Assembly (NCBI GenBank): GCA_020352555.1
Contig: CP070680.1
Coordinates: 1,550,532 to 1,583,262, forward strand
DNA: 32,731 bases
From: Caldifarciminota bacterium
Lineage (GTDB): Bacteria > Hydrothermota > Tepidihabitantia > Tepidihabitantales > Tepidihabitantaceae
Direction of reading: 5' to 3'
Position numbers and translations under genes: made by a program. Under the pieces are notes generated by a model, which worked only from the letters and a program-made list of their open reading frames with translations, did no database searches and was not told the origin of the DNA. Position 1 is the stretch's first letter, and each line of letters opens with the position of its first letter. Positions 16,454 through 25,355 of this stretch are shown one piece after another.

Positions 16454-17332
16454 ATGAAACTGCCCTACTACGCCGGCTGCACGCTACACACCAAGGCAAA
16501 GAACCTGAACGAGACGGCGATCAAGGCCGCCGCGAAGGTGGGTTTCGAGCTCGACGAGATGCCGGACTGGACGTGCTGCGGTGCAATCTACAGCACCAAT
16601 GTCGACGATTTGGCGTACCAGGTCGGCCCAGTACGCAATCTGGCGCGGGCGAGTCAAATGGGCGGACGCCTGGTCACACTCTGCGCCGCCTGCTACAATG
16701 TGCTCAAGCGGGCCAACCGCGAACTGAATGCCGCAGGCAATGAACTTGTCCGGCAGCGGCTGCTCGATTTCGTGGATGAGCGCTTCGACCGTCCGGTGTC
16801 GGTCATCCACTACCTCGACGTGCTGAGGAGCAACATCGGCTGGGACCGGCTGCGCGGCAACGTCGCGCGTCCACTCGAAGGCCTGCGGGTGGCCTCGTAC
16901 TACGGCTGCTTGATGGTAAGGCCGCGTGAGGTGCTCGACTTCGACGACCCGGAGAACCCGGTGGTAATGGACCAGCTGGTCACGGCACTTGGCGGGACGC
17001 CGGTCGACTTCGACTTCAAGACCGAGTGCTGCGGGGGGTACCTGATCGTGAACCGCCGCCAGGCCGCGGTAGAGTGTTCGCGCCGGGTGCTTGAGAACAT
17101 CGTCAGCGTCGGGGCAGATGTCGTTGCGACGACCTGCCCGTTGTGTCAGTACAACCTTGACGCGCTCCAGCCCGAGATGCCAAGCGTCTGGCGCGGATTC
17201 GAGTCGATACCGGTGCTCTATTTCACCCAGTTGCTCGGGTTGGCGGTCGGGCTCGGCGAGGACGAACTGGCGCTGGACTACAACACTACGGACGCCCGAC
17301 CCGTATTCAGGGAGAAGGGACTTCTATCATGA
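16454..17332 (+). CDS. hdrB: HdrB, CCG-domain catalytic subunit (heterodisulfide reductase B-like)
   Basis: This 292-aa protein has two complete CCG domains. The first uses C9, C41, C42, C77 and C80. The second uses C152, C192, C193, C228 and C231. Together they match the ligands of the two non-cubane [4Fe-4S] clusters that cleave the heterodisulfide in methanogens. Bacteria generally lack CoM-S-S-CoB, so the natural substrate here is probably another disulfide or thiol, and I cannot name it. It is the only HdrB in the window, though three or four HdrA units are encoded. Its stop overlaps the following ATG (ATGA), indicating coupled translation with the HdrA half at 17329. Confidence 0.93.
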   Translation: MKLPYYAGCTLHTKAKNLNETAIKAAAKVGFELDEMPDWTCCGAIYSTNVDDLAYQVGPVRNLARASQMGGRLVTLCAACYNVLKRANRELNAAGNELVRQRLLDFVDERFDRPVSVIHYLDVLRSNIGWDRLRGNVARPLEGLRVASYYGCLMVRPREVLDFDDPENPVVMDQLVTALGGTPVDFDFKTECCGGYLIVNRRQAAVECSRRVLENIVSVGADVVATTCPLCQYNLDALQPEMPSVWRGFESIPVLYFTQLLGLAVGLGEDELALDYNTTDARPVFREKGLLS

Positions 17333-18633
17333 AGCGCATCGGAGTCTTTGTGTGCCACTGCGGAGTCAACATCGCGGGCACGGTTGACATCGAGAAGGTC
17401 AAGAAGGCAATCCAGGACTATCCAGGGGTCGCGGTAGTCAAGGATCATATCTACTGCTGCTCGGACCCCGGGCAGGGCCTGATCAAGGAGACGATCTCGA
17501 GCGAGAAGCTCGAGGGCGTTGTGGTGGCGTGCTGCTCGCCGAGCCTGCACGAGAACACATTCCGCAAGGCGGCGGCCTCAGTCGGGTTGAATCAGTACGT
17601 CCTTGAGATCGCCAACATCCGAGAGCAGTGCTCCTGGGTGACCGAGGACAAGGCCGAGGCGACGCGGAAGGCCATCCGGATCATCAGGACCATCGTCGAG
17701 AAGGTGAATGAGGACAAGCCGCTGGTGCCTCTGTCGGTGCCGGTCACAAGGCGCGCACTCGTCATCGGCGGCGGGATCGCCGGAATTCAGGCATCGCTCG
17801 ATATCGCCAACGCAGGAGCTGAGGTCTTGCTGGTGGAGCGCGAGCCTTCGGTCGGTGGCCACATGGCTCAGCTCTCTGAGACGTTCCCGACGCTCGACTG
17901 CTCGCAATGCATCCTGACACCAAAGATGGTGGAGGTCGCCCAGAATCCTCGAATACGACTGATGACCTACGCTGAGGTGATCGATGTAGCGGGCTTCGTC
18001 GGCAACTTTAAGGCGAGAATAAGAAGGAAGGCCAGGCATGTCGACATGGAGAAGTGTACGTCGTGCGGAGACTGCTGGAATGCCTGCCCGGTCCGTAACG
18101 AACCCCAGATGCCAGCGGCGCCGGACTACGACAAGCTGGTCAAGCCGGCGGAGCGAAAGAAGCTCGACGGCATCCTGGCGGCCCACGCGCCCGCCAATCC
18201 CGGGATACCGGGCGAAGAGGCGCTGATCCAGGTCCTTCAGGATGTCAACCAGGAGTACGGGTATCTTCCCGACTACGCGCTCAAATACATCTCCCAAAGA
18301 CTGGGTGTGTCACTCTCCCGCGCGTATCATGTCGCCACCTTCTACACCGCTTTCAGCCTTCGCCCCCGAGGCGAGCACGTCGTCCGGGTCTGCATGGGGA
18401 CGGCATGCCACGCCCGCGGGGCGCCAAAGGTGCTCGAGGAGTTTGAGCGACGACTCGGCGTCTCCCGTGGTGACACGACGCCCGACCTCAAGTACACCCT
18501 CGAAACGGTCAACTGTCTCGGATGCTGCGCACTGGGTCCGGTGGTGATGATCGACGCAGACTACCATTCGGTGACTCCGGGGGACGTGCCCGGGTTGTTG
18601 AAGAGCGCTCGCAGTCGCGGGAAGTCGTCATGA
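17329..18633 (+). CDS. N-terminal half of HdrA fused to NuoE (split HdrA, part 1)
   Basis: This 434-aa protein begins as a normal HdrA: Cys domain (CHCGVNIAG 9-17, YCCSD 42-46, ACCSP 67-71), FAD site GGGIAG (147-152) and DCSQCIL (190-196). It keeps the first internal ferredoxin cluster (C243, C246, C249, C253). Just after that cluster HdrA stops. From about residue 272 the protein is a NuoE/HndA-type thioredoxin-fold [2Fe-2S] domain with ligands C355, C360, C396 and C400. The missing HdrA half is found at 20498. NuoE normally works with NuoF, encoded next with an ATGA overlap. The product should therefore bring an NADH-reactive NuoEF pair next to the HdrA flavin. Both ends are intact domains, so this is not a frameshift fragment. 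Confidence 0.9.
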   Translation: MKRIGVFVCHCGVNIAGTVDIEKVKKAIQDYPGVAVVKDHIYCCSDPGQGLIKETISSEKLEGVVVACCSPSLHENTFRKAAASVGLNQYVLEIANIREQCSWVTEDKAEATRKAIRIIRTIVEKVNEDKPLVPLSVPVTRRALVIGGGIAGIQASLDIANAGAEVLLVEREPSVGGHMAQLSETFPTLDCSQCILTPKMVEVAQNPRIRLMTYAEVIDVAGFVGNFKARIRRKARHVDMEKCTSCGDCWNACPVRNEPQMPAAPDYDKLVKPAERKKLDGILAAHAPANPGIPGEEALIQVLQDVNQEYGYLPDYALKYISQRLGVSLSRAYHVATFYTAFSLRPRGEHVVRVCMGTACHARGAPKVLEEFERRLGVSRGDTTPDLKYTLETVNCLGCCALGPVVMIDADYHSVTPGDVPGLLKSARSRGKSS

Positions 18634-20483
18634 AGAAGCTCAAGAGCGTGGCTGAACTCGAGGCGCTGAGGAAGAAGGCCCAGAAGCAGACCGGAGGCGA
18701 CCGCACCTTCGTGACAGTCTCTGGAGGTACCTGCGGCCAGGCGCGTGGTTCGGTCAGCGTTCTCGACGCGGTCCGCAGCGAGATCAAGAACCGCAAGCTC
18801 GAGAACAGGGTCAAAGTCAGAGCTTCGGGCTGCCTCGGCTTCTGTGAGCGGGAGCCGATCGTGGCGGTGTATCCCCAGGGCGTTTTCTATCCGAGTGTGA
18901 AGCCGGAGGATGCGCCCCGGATAGTCGCCGACACTGTCGTCGGTGGGAAGGCGATTGAAGAGCTGCTGTATGTCGACCCGGTGAGCAACCAGAAGGCGAC
19001 ATCCGACGGCGAGATCCTGTTCTACAGCAAGCAACAGCGTCACATTCTGGGCAACAACGGATTGATAGAACCGACCAGTATCTTGGACTACCTGGGAATC
19101 GGCGGCTATGCCGCTCTCGCCAAGGTTCTTTCGGGCATGACGCCTGAGGAAGTGATCGATACGATCAAGCAGTCGGGACTGCGGGGCAGGGGCGGCGGCG
19201 GCTTCCCGACGGGCGTGAAGTGGGAAACCTGCCGCAACGCGGAGGGCGACATCCACTACGTCGTGTGCAATGCCGACGAAGGCGACCCCGGGGCCTACAT
19301 GGACCGAAGCCTGCTCGAGGGCAATCCCCACTCGGTGCTCGAGGGGATGATCATCGGGGCATACGCGATTGGCGCAAGCGAGGGCTACATCTACGTGCGT
19401 CAGGAATACCCGCTCGCATGCGAGAACTTCGGAATCGCGCTCGACCAGGCCCGGGAGTTCGGACTGCTGGGCAAGAACATCCTCGGGTCGGGCTTCGACT
19501 TCGACGTCAAGGTCAGCCGCGGCGGCGGGGCTTTCGTGTGCGGCGAGTCGACCGCGTTGATGGCCTCGATCGAGGGGAAGCCGGGCGAGCCAAGGGCAAA
19601 ACACGTCCACACCGTCGAGAAGGGCCTATGGGACCGTCCGACCAACCTCAATAACGTCGAGACCTGGGCCAATGTCCCGCTGATCATCAACAAGGGCTGG
19701 GAGTGGTACTCCAAGATTGGCACCGAGAAGAGCAAGGGAACGAAGATCTTCTCGCTTGTCGGCAAAGTCAACAACACCGGCCTGGTCGAGATACCGATGG
19801 GCATGACGCTACGGGAGATAGTCTACGATATCGGCGGCGGAATCAAGGCGGACAAGAGGTTCAAGGCGGTCCAGACCGGTGGTCCCTCAGGTGGGGTCGT
19901 CCCTGAGAGCCTGCTCGACCTTCCGGTAGACTTTGAGCGGCTGGTCGAGGCCGGGAGCATGATGGGTTCGGGCGGGATGATCGTGATGGACGAGGGCAAC
20001 TGCATGGTCGACATCGCCAAGTACTTCATCAACTTCCTCAAGGAGGAGTCCTGCGGCAAGTGTACTCCTTGCCGCGAGGGATTGACCCAGATGCACAAGA
20101 TTCTTGCCGCAATCACCGACGGCAAGGGTAAGCTCGAGGATATCGCCCTGCTCGAGGACCTGTCATGGACAATCGGAAACGGCAGCCTGTGTCAGCTCGG
20201 GGCGACCGCTCCGAACCCGGTGCTCTCGACGCTGCGATACTTCAAGTCCGAGTACGAGACACATATCAAGGACCGACGCTGCCCAGCCGGGGTGTGCAGG
20301 GCACTGGTCAGGTATCGAATCGAAGAGGAGAAGTGCACAGGCTGCGCATTGTGTGCGAAGCAATGTCCCGAGCAGGTCATCAGCGGTGAACCCAAGAAGA
20401 CATACCGAATCGACGAATCCAAGTGCATCAAGTGCGGAATCTGCTTCGACGTCTGCAAGTTCGACGCGGTCGTCGTTGAATGA
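18630..20483 (+). CDS. nuoF: NuoF/HndC-like NADH-binding flavoprotein
   Basis: This 617-aa protein is the NADH-oxidising or NAD+-reducing subunit. It has an N-terminal thioredoxin-like [2Fe-2S] domain ([18 protein letters not shown]) and the Gly-rich nucleotide loop [10 protein letters not shown]. The FMN-region motifs [13 protein letters not shown] and [12 protein letters not shown] and the [4Fe-4S] motif [12 protein letters not shown] follow. A C-terminal two-cluster ferredoxin has [12 protein letters not shown] and [11 protein letters not shown]. This is the domain order of NuoF proteins in bifurcating hydrogenases. I place the start at ATG 18630, which overlaps the previous stop. The gene lies between the two halves of a divided HdrA, so FMN chemistry and HdrA chemistry probably occur in one complex. 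Confidence 0.92.
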   Translation: MKKLKSVAELEALRKKAQKQTGGDRTFVTVSGGTCGQARGSVSVLDAVRSEIKNRKLENRVKVRASGCLGFCEREPIVAVYPQGVFYPSVKPEDAPRIVADTVVGGKAIEELLYVDPVSNQKATSDGEILFYSKQQRHILGNNGLIEPTSILDYLGIGGYAALAKVLSGMTPEEVIDTIKQSGLRGRGGGGFPTGVKWETCRNAEGDIHYVVCNADEGDPGAYMDRSLLEGNPHSVLEGMIIGAYAIGASEGYIYVRQEYPLACENFGIALDQAREFGLLGKNILGSGFDFDVKVSRGGGAFVCGESTALMASIEGKPGEPRAKHVHTVEKGLWDRPTNLNNVETWANVPLIINKGWEWYSKIGTEKSKGTKIFSLVGKVNNTGLVEIPMGMTLREIVYDIGGGIKADKRFKAVQTGGPSGGVVPESLLDLPVDFERLVEAGSMMGSGGMIVMDEGNCMVDIAKYFINFLKEESCGKCTPCREGLTQMHKILAAITDGKGKLEDIALLEDLSWTIGNGSLCQLGATAPNPVLSTLRYFKSEYETHIKDRRCPAGVCRALVRYRIEEEKCTGCALCAKQCPEQVISGEPKKTYRIDESKCIKCGICFDVCKFDAVVVE

Positions 20484-20497
20484 GAGCGGGAGGACTG

Positions 20498-22273
20498 ATG
20501 GGCAAGTTGATTATCGACGGCATTGAGACCGAGGCCGCGCCTTCGAAGACAGTTCTTGAGGTCGCCCGGGAACTCGGGATCAAGATCCCGACGCTGTGCT
20601 CCCACCCTTCGCTGCCGCCCTACGGCTCCTGCCGCATCTGCGTGGTGGAAGCAATCTGGAAGGGTCGCTCCAAGCTCCACACGGCATGCACCTTCCCGGC
20701 TTGGGAGGGTGAAATCCGAACCGACTCCGAGCCGGTGCGGCGCCTGCGCAGAAACATCCTGGAGCTGATGTTGGCAGAAGCACCGGAGGCCGAGGATATC
20801 CGTGCTCTCGCCCGGGAGTTCGGCGTGGAACAGACGCGGTTCCCAGTGCGGGAGGAGAAAGAGAACAAGAAGTGCATAATGTGCGGGCTTTGCGTCCGGG
20901 TCTGTCAGGACGTCGTCGGCTTCGCGGCGATCGGCTTCGAGAATCGCGGCTATCGGCGCGAGATCGCTGCACCGTTCCGCGAGCCATCGGACGCGTGCAC
21001 CGCTTGCGGTGCCTGCTCGTTCGTCTGCCCGACCGGGGCAATCGACCGCAGGCTGTTTGCCAAGGTCGAACCGAAGCCCATCCCATCCGAGTTCGATCAG
21101 GGGACGACGTCCCGGCCCTGCATCTACACACCGTTCCCCCAGGCGGTCCCGAACAAGCCCGTCATCGACACCAGGAACTGTGTCTACTTCAAGAACGGCA
21201 ACTGCCAGGTCTGTGCCAAGGTCTGCGTGCCCAGGGCGGTTGACTACGAGCAGCAGGACGAGGTCCTCGAAGAGGAGGTCGGCGCGATCGTTGTTGCGAC
21301 CGGGTTCGACTTGTTCGACATGAAGACCTACGGCTCCTACGGTCTGCACCGCCACCCGGACGTCATGAGCGGCCTGGATTTCGAACGCCTGCTGTCAGCC
21401 TCGGGTCCGACCAAGGGCGAAGTGAGGCGGCCGTCGGACGGAAAGGTGCCGAAGCGGGTGATATTCGTCAAGTGTGCCGGGTCGCGCGACGCTGAGCAGG
21501 GCATGCCCTATTGCTCGAAGGTCTGCTGCATGTACTCAGCCAAGCACGCGATCCTCTACAAACACCGGGTGCCGGACGGCGAGGCGCTGGTGTTCTACAT
21601 CGACGTCAGGACCGCGGGCAAGGACTTTGAGGAGTTCTACAAACGGGCGACCGACGAGGGCGTCAACTACGTCCGGGGCAAGGTATCCAAGGTGTTCCGG
21701 CGTGGGGACAAGATGGTGGTCTGGGGTTCGGATACGATCTCGGGCAGAAAGCTCGAGGTCGAAGCCGACCTGGTCGTACTGGCGACGGCGATGGTACCGG
21801 ACCGGAGTGCGCTTGAACTTGCCCGCATGCTGAAGATTCAGCACAATGCCCACGGGTTCTTCACTGAGGCACATCCCAAGCTCAGACCGGTTGAGACCGC
21901 GACCGCGGGCTTCTACCTCGCGGGCGCGGCGCAGGGGCCGAAGGACATCCCCGAGACCGTGGCTCAAGCCTCGGCTGCAGCCAGCAAGGTCCTTGAGCTG
22001 TTCTCGAGGAAGGAACTGACCCATGACCCAAACGTTGCGGCCGTGGACGAGGATTTGTGTTCGGGCTGCGGCATCTGCGTCGACGTCTGCCCGTACAAGG
22101 CACGTGAACTCATCGAACGCAAGGACGGCAAGGGCTGGGTCATCAAGGTGACCGAGGTGCTGTGCGAGGGCTGCGGAGCTTGCTCGGCCGCATGCCCGGT
22201 CGGCGCCTGCCAGCAGGCTAACCTGAAGGACAAGCAGATCGAGCAGATGGCCCGTGCAGGACTCCAGGACTAG
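20498..22273 (+). CDS. NuoG-type ferredoxin module fused to the C-terminal half of HdrA (split HdrA, part 2)
   Basis: This 591-aa protein starts with a NuoG/HndD-like [2Fe-2S] domain (C34, C45, C48, C64). Two [4Fe-4S] motifs follow (CIMCGLCVRVC 126-136; CTACGACSFVCP 167-178). The His-Cys3 cluster and the molybdopterin-like domain of NuoG are absent. From about residue 208 the sequence is HdrA: FPQAVPNKPVID, the second internal ferredoxin cluster (C228, C236, C239, C243), VATGFDLF, CAGSRD and the C-terminal di-cluster ferredoxin (CSGCGICVDVCP, CEGCGACSAACP). It resumes within a few tens of residues of where the protein at 17329 leaves HdrA. I chose ATG 20498 because GGGAGG stands a few nt before it. 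Together with the first half it could rebuild a complete HdrA. Confidence 0.9.
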   Translation: MGKLIIDGIETEAAPSKTVLEVARELGIKIPTLCSHPSLPPYGSCRICVVEAIWKGRSKLHTACTFPAWEGEIRTDSEPVRRLRRNILELMLAEAPEAEDIRALAREFGVEQTRFPVREEKENKKCIMCGLCVRVCQDVVGFAAIGFENRGYRREIAAPFREPSDACTACGACSFVCPTGAIDRRLFAKVEPKPIPSEFDQGTTSRPCIYTPFPQAVPNKPVIDTRNCVYFKNGNCQVCAKVCVPRAVDYEQQDEVLEEEVGAIVVATGFDLFDMKTYGSYGLHRHPDVMSGLDFERLLSASGPTKGEVRRPSDGKVPKRVIFVKCAGSRDAEQGMPYCSKVCCMYSAKHAILYKHRVPDGEALVFYIDVRTAGKDFEEFYKRATDEGVNYVRGKVSKVFRRGDKMVVWGSDTISGRKLEVEADLVVLATAMVPDRSALELARMLKIQHNAHGFFTEAHPKLRPVETATAGFYLAGAAQGPKDIPETVAQASAAASKVLELFSRKELTHDPNVAAVDEDLCSGCGICVDVCPYKARELIERKDGKGWVIKVTEVLCEGCGACSAACPVGACQQANLKDKQIEQMARAGLQD

Positions 22274-22276
22274 GCC

Positions 22277-22720
22277 ATGAGCGGACAATTCGAACCCAAA
22301 ATCGCCGGTTTCTTCTGCAAGTGGTGCACATCGGCCGGGGCAGACCTAGCCGGGACCACCAGGCTGAAGTACCCTCCCAACGTCATCCCGGTGACAATGT
22401 TCTGCTCCAGCCGGGTCGATCCCCAGTACATACTGCAGGCCTTCAGGGACGGTGCGGACGGTGTCATCATCGGCGGTTGCCACCCGGGTGATTGCCACTA
22501 CCAGGCCGGCAACTACAAGACGATGAAGCGGATTATCCTGGTCAAGCGGCTGATGCAGCAGATGTCGATTGATGAAGGGAGGCTCCGGCTCGAGTGGATA
22601 TCGGCGGCCGAGGGCGGCAAGTTTGCGCGGATCATCCACGAATTCACAGAGGAAATCAGGAATCTCGGCCCGCTTCAGCTGGCCCAGGCGGTTGCACCGG
22701 GGCACGGGGCGAAGGGCTAG
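22277..22720 (+). CDS. mvhD: MvhD, [2Fe-2S] adaptor of the hydrogenase (copy 3)
   Basis: This 147-aa protein has the MvhD cysteines C14, C17 (FFCKWCTSAGAD), C43 (FCSSRVD), C68 and C73 (GCHPGDCHY). In methanogens MvhD links the MvhAG hydrogenase to HdrA. The same role is likely here, because mvhG and mvhA follow directly and an HdrA half precedes it by 3 nt. It starts with ATG just after the preceding stop, which suggests coupled translation. Confidence 0.94.
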   Translation: MSGQFEPKIAGFFCKWCTSAGADLAGTTRLKYPPNVIPVTMFCSSRVDPQYILQAFRDGADGVIIGGCHPGDCHYQAGNYKTMKRIILVKRLMQQMSIDEGRLRLEWISAAEGGKFARIIHEFTEEIRNLGPLQLAQAVAPGHGAKG

Positions 22721-22728
22721 GGGGCGAC

Positions 22729-23730
22729 GTGGCAGACAAGCTCAAGGTCGACTCAGGAAGTCGTCTGCGATTCGGGTTCTACTGGGCCGCCTCCTGCGGT
22801 GGCTGCGAGATCGCGGTTCTCGACGTCAACGAGAAGATCCTCGACGTCGTGGCCAACGCCGACATCCTGTTCTGGCCGGTCGCGATGGACACCAAGTACG
22901 AGGATGTTCGTGCCATGCCTGACGGCCACATGGATGTTTGCTTCTTCAACGGCTCGATCCGCAACTCCGAGGCAAAGGAGATTGCTCAGCTGCTGCGCAA
23001 GAAGTCGAAGGTACTGGTGGCGTTCGGTTCGTGTGCTCACCACGGCTGCATCCCGGGGCTGGCCAACCTCCACAACCGCCGGGAAGTGTTCGATACGGCC
23101 TACCACAGGGAACCTTCGCTCGACGACAGCGCCGGCACCGAGCCCAAGACAAAGACCAGGGTGAAGGAAGGTGACTTGTCCCTGCCCGAGTTCTTCGACC
23201 ACGTGTTCCCGCTCGACCGTGTCGTCGACGTCGACTACTACCTGCCCGGCTGCCCGCCGCCGGTGCCCTTGATCCTCAATGCGGTGACTGCGATCTTCGA
23301 AGGCAACCTGCCGGCCAAGGGTGCGGTGCTGGCACCGGTCAAGGCATTGTGCGACGAGTGCGCGCGCAACAAGCACGTGGCCAAGAAGATGCCCGATATC
23401 AGACGGACCTGGGAAATCCAGGCCGACCCGGAGGAGTGCTTCCTTGAGCAGGGTATCATCTGCATGGGGCCGGCGACACGGGCCGGTTGCGAAACACGGT
23501 GCATCAACGGCAACTCACCGTGCACCGGCTGCCTCGGTCCGACACCCGAGGTGACCGACCAGGGTGCGAAGATGATCTCGGCGCTGGGCTCGATACTCAA
23601 AGTCGATGCCGAGAAGGAAATGAGCGAGGAGGAGACCAAGGCGTTGCTGGACAAGGTCAAGGACCCGGTCGGCACCTTCTATATGTACGGGCTGGCGAGC
23701 GCGATCATCAACCACAGGAGAGGCAAGTGA
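22729..23730 (+). CDS. mvhG: MvhG, [NiFe]-hydrogenase small subunit (group 3c type)
   Basis: This 333-aa cytoplasmic protein carries the iron-sulfur chain from the hydrogenase active site to MvhD. The proximal-cluster motif is CGGC (23-26), with GSCAHHGC (100-107) and PGCPPP further on. The C-terminal part has many cysteines (CDECARNKH; CFLEQGIICMG; CETRCINGNSPCTGC) for medial and distal [4Fe-4S] clusters. There is no Tat signal peptide, as expected for group 3. The start is GTG 22729, preceded by AGGGGG. The longer frame from 22594 lies inside mvhD and was rejected. Group 3c is inferred from the MvhD and Hdr neighbours. Confidence 0.93.
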   Translation: MADKLKVDSGSRLRFGFYWAASCGGCEIAVLDVNEKILDVVANADILFWPVAMDTKYEDVRAMPDGHMDVCFFNGSIRNSEAKEIAQLLRKKSKVLVAFGSCAHHGCIPGLANLHNRREVFDTAYHREPSLDDSAGTEPKTKTRVKEGDLSLPEFFDHVFPLDRVVDVDYYLPGCPPPVPLILNAVTAIFEGNLPAKGAVLAPVKALCDECARNKHVAKKMPDIRRTWEIQADPEECFLEQGIICMGPATRAGCETRCINGNSPCTGCLGPTPEVTDQGAKMISALGSILKVDAEKEMSEEETKALLDKVKDPVGTFYMYGLASAIINHRRGK

Positions 23731-23737
23731 CACGCAG

Positions 23738-23810
23738 TGTCACCCTGAGCGAAGCTGAGCGGAGCCCAAGGGTCTCTTCCGCGAGACTCGCTGCTACGCT
23801 CAGAATGACA
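23738..23810. repeat. Palindromic MITE/REP-like element between mvhG and mvhA
   Basis: TGTCACCCTGAGCG (23738-23751) and CGCTCAGAATGACA (23797-23810) are imperfect inverted copies that bound a 73-bp element able to fold into a long hairpin. Ends beginning TGTCA and containing CTGAGCG resemble the dispersed intergenic palindromes seen in many uncultivated-bacterium genomes. It separates two genes of one hydrogenase, which otherwise are normally adjacent. Confidence 0.7.
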
Positions 23811-23827
23811 GTGGGCGGGGAGACGGA

Positions 23828-25291
23828 ATGAACTCACGGATTACGATTGACCCGATTACCAGGCTAGAGGGCCACGGCAAGATCGAGATCTTCCTCAACG
23901 ACAAGGGCGATGTCAACAACGCCTACCTGCAAGTGCCTGAGCTGCGCGGCTTCGAACAGTTCTGCGTCGGGCGCAAGGCCGAAGACATGCCTCAGCTCAC
24001 CAGCCGGATCTGCGGCGTGTGCCCTGTGGCCCATCACTACGCCTCGACCAAGGCGCTGGATGCGGCGTTCGGTGTCGAGCCGACCGAAACCGCGCTCAAG
24101 CTGCGGCGGCTGATCTACGCCGGCTACTACATCTACGACCATATACTGCACTTCTACTTCCTGGGCGGTCCGGACTTCGTGATGGGGCCGGACGCTCCCA
24201 AGGCCAAACGCAACATCCTCGGCGTCATAGAGAAGGTCGGACTCGACATCGCCAAGGAGGTCATCAAGCACCGGGCCTACGGCCAGAAGATCACCGAAAT
24301 CCTCGGCGGCAAGCCCACCCATCCGGTATCCGGCATCCCGGGCGGGCAGACCAAGGGTGTGACCGAGGAAGAGCGGAAGAGCATCGAGGAAATGGCGACC
24401 TCGTGCGTGAGCTTCGCCGAGTTCAGCCTGAAGCTCTTCGCAGACGTGGTGCTCAGGAACGACAGCTACATGGAGCTGGTAACCAATCCGGCGCTCGGGC
24501 TCGAGACCTACAACGTGGGGATGTGCGACGACAGCAACCACGTGAACTTCTACGACGGCAAGGTCCGGGTGACCGACCAGGACGGCCGGGAGTTCGCGAA
24601 GTTCGGGCAGCACGAGTACCTTGACCACATCAGGGAGCATATCCTCGAGTGGAGCTACGTGAAGGTGCCGTATCTCAAGGCGGTCGGGTACAAGGGCTTG
24701 GTCGACGGCAAGGACTCGGGCATCTACCGGGTCGGTCCGCTCGGACGGCTCAACGCGGCCGAAGGCATGGCAACGCCCAAGGCCAACGGGCACTATCAGC
24801 AGATGTTCGACACATTCAAGACCAGGCCGGTCAACTCGACCCTGGCGTTCCATTGGGCGCGGCTCATCGAGCTGCTCTACGCCTGCGAGCACGCGCTCGA
24901 GCTGTCCAAGGACCCGCAGATCACCGACACCGACATCCGCAACATGGACTTCGACATGAAGGAGGAAGGCATCGGCATCGTCGAGGCGGCGCGCGGGATG
25001 CTGATCCACCACTACTGGGTGGACGACGACCGGCTGATGAAGAAGGTGAACCTGATCGTCGCGACGACCAACAACATGGGGCCGATCTGCATGTCGGTCC
25101 GCAACGCGGCCAAGGAGCTGATCCACGACGGCAAGGCGGACGATGGGCTGCTCAACACAGTCGAAATGTTCTTCAGGGCCTATGACCCTTGCTTCGCCTG
25201 CGCCAGCCACGTAACCGGCCAGTCGCCGCTTGAGGTGAACATCAGGAACGCGGACGGCAGTCTGCACAAGCGGCTGTCGAACTTCGACTAG
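23828..25291 (+). CDS. mvhA: MvhA, [NiFe]-hydrogenase large subunit (group 3c type)
   Basis: This 487-aa catalytic subunit binds the Ni-Fe centre that splits or forms H2. The two active-site motifs are complete: RICGVCPVAHH (C62, C65) and DPCFACASH (C455, C458). A 26-residue tail after H461 is the expected maturation peptide removed by a hydrogenase endopeptidase. No hyp maturation genes or protease lie in the window, so they must be elsewhere. A GGGGAG ribosome site (23817-23822) precedes the ATG. It is the last gene of the operon, followed by a strong terminator at 25310-25336. H2 electrons would flow through MvhG and MvhD to the split HdrA. Confidence 0.95.
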   Translation: MNSRITIDPITRLEGHGKIEIFLNDKGDVNNAYLQVPELRGFEQFCVGRKAEDMPQLTSRICGVCPVAHHYASTKALDAAFGVEPTETALKLRRLIYAGYYIYDHILHFYFLGGPDFVMGPDAPKAKRNILGVIEKVGLDIAKEVIKHRAYGQKITEILGGKPTHPVSGIPGGQTKGVTEEERKSIEEMATSCVSFAEFSLKLFADVVLRNDSYMELVTNPALGLETYNVGMCDDSNHVNFYDGKVRVTDQDGREFAKFGQHEYLDHIREHILEWSYVKVPYLKAVGYKGLVDGKDSGIYRVGPLGRLNAAEGMATPKANGHYQQMFDTFKTRPVNSTLAFHWARLIELLYACEHALELSKDPQITDTDIRNMDFDMKEEGIGIVEAARGMLIHHYWVDDDRLMKKVNLIVATTNNMGPICMSVRNAAKELIHDGKADDGLLNTVEMFFRAYDPCFACASHVTGQSPLEVNIRNADGSLHKRLSNFD

Positions 25292-25309
25292 TATCCAGCC
25301 GAGATCAGT

Positions 25310-25336
25310 ACCGGCCTGCCCAATGGGCAGGCCGGT
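25310..25336. terminator. Bidirectional hairpin terminator between mvhA and the GcvH-like gene
   Basis: ACCGGCCTGCCC and GGGCAGGCCGGT form a perfect 12-bp stem with a 3-nt AAT loop between two convergent genes. No T-tract follows. A second, mutually exclusive small hairpin (GGTCCG 25334-25339 with CGGACC 25346-25351) overlaps its right arm. Confidence 0.75.
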
Positions 25337-25355
25337 CCGGCAAAGCGGACCCGAG

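Noticed and set aside
17329-22273. The two HdrA halves as frameshift or truncation remnants (pseudogenes)
   Set aside because: Both halves join smoothly to intact domains, start and stop codons overlap the neighbours, and each half keeps a full cluster motif. This points to organised fusion proteins.
22594-22728. A longer N-terminus for the hydrogenase small subunit
   Set aside because: This part lies inside mvhD in another frame. GTG 22729 with AGGGGG before it gives a normal MvhG length.
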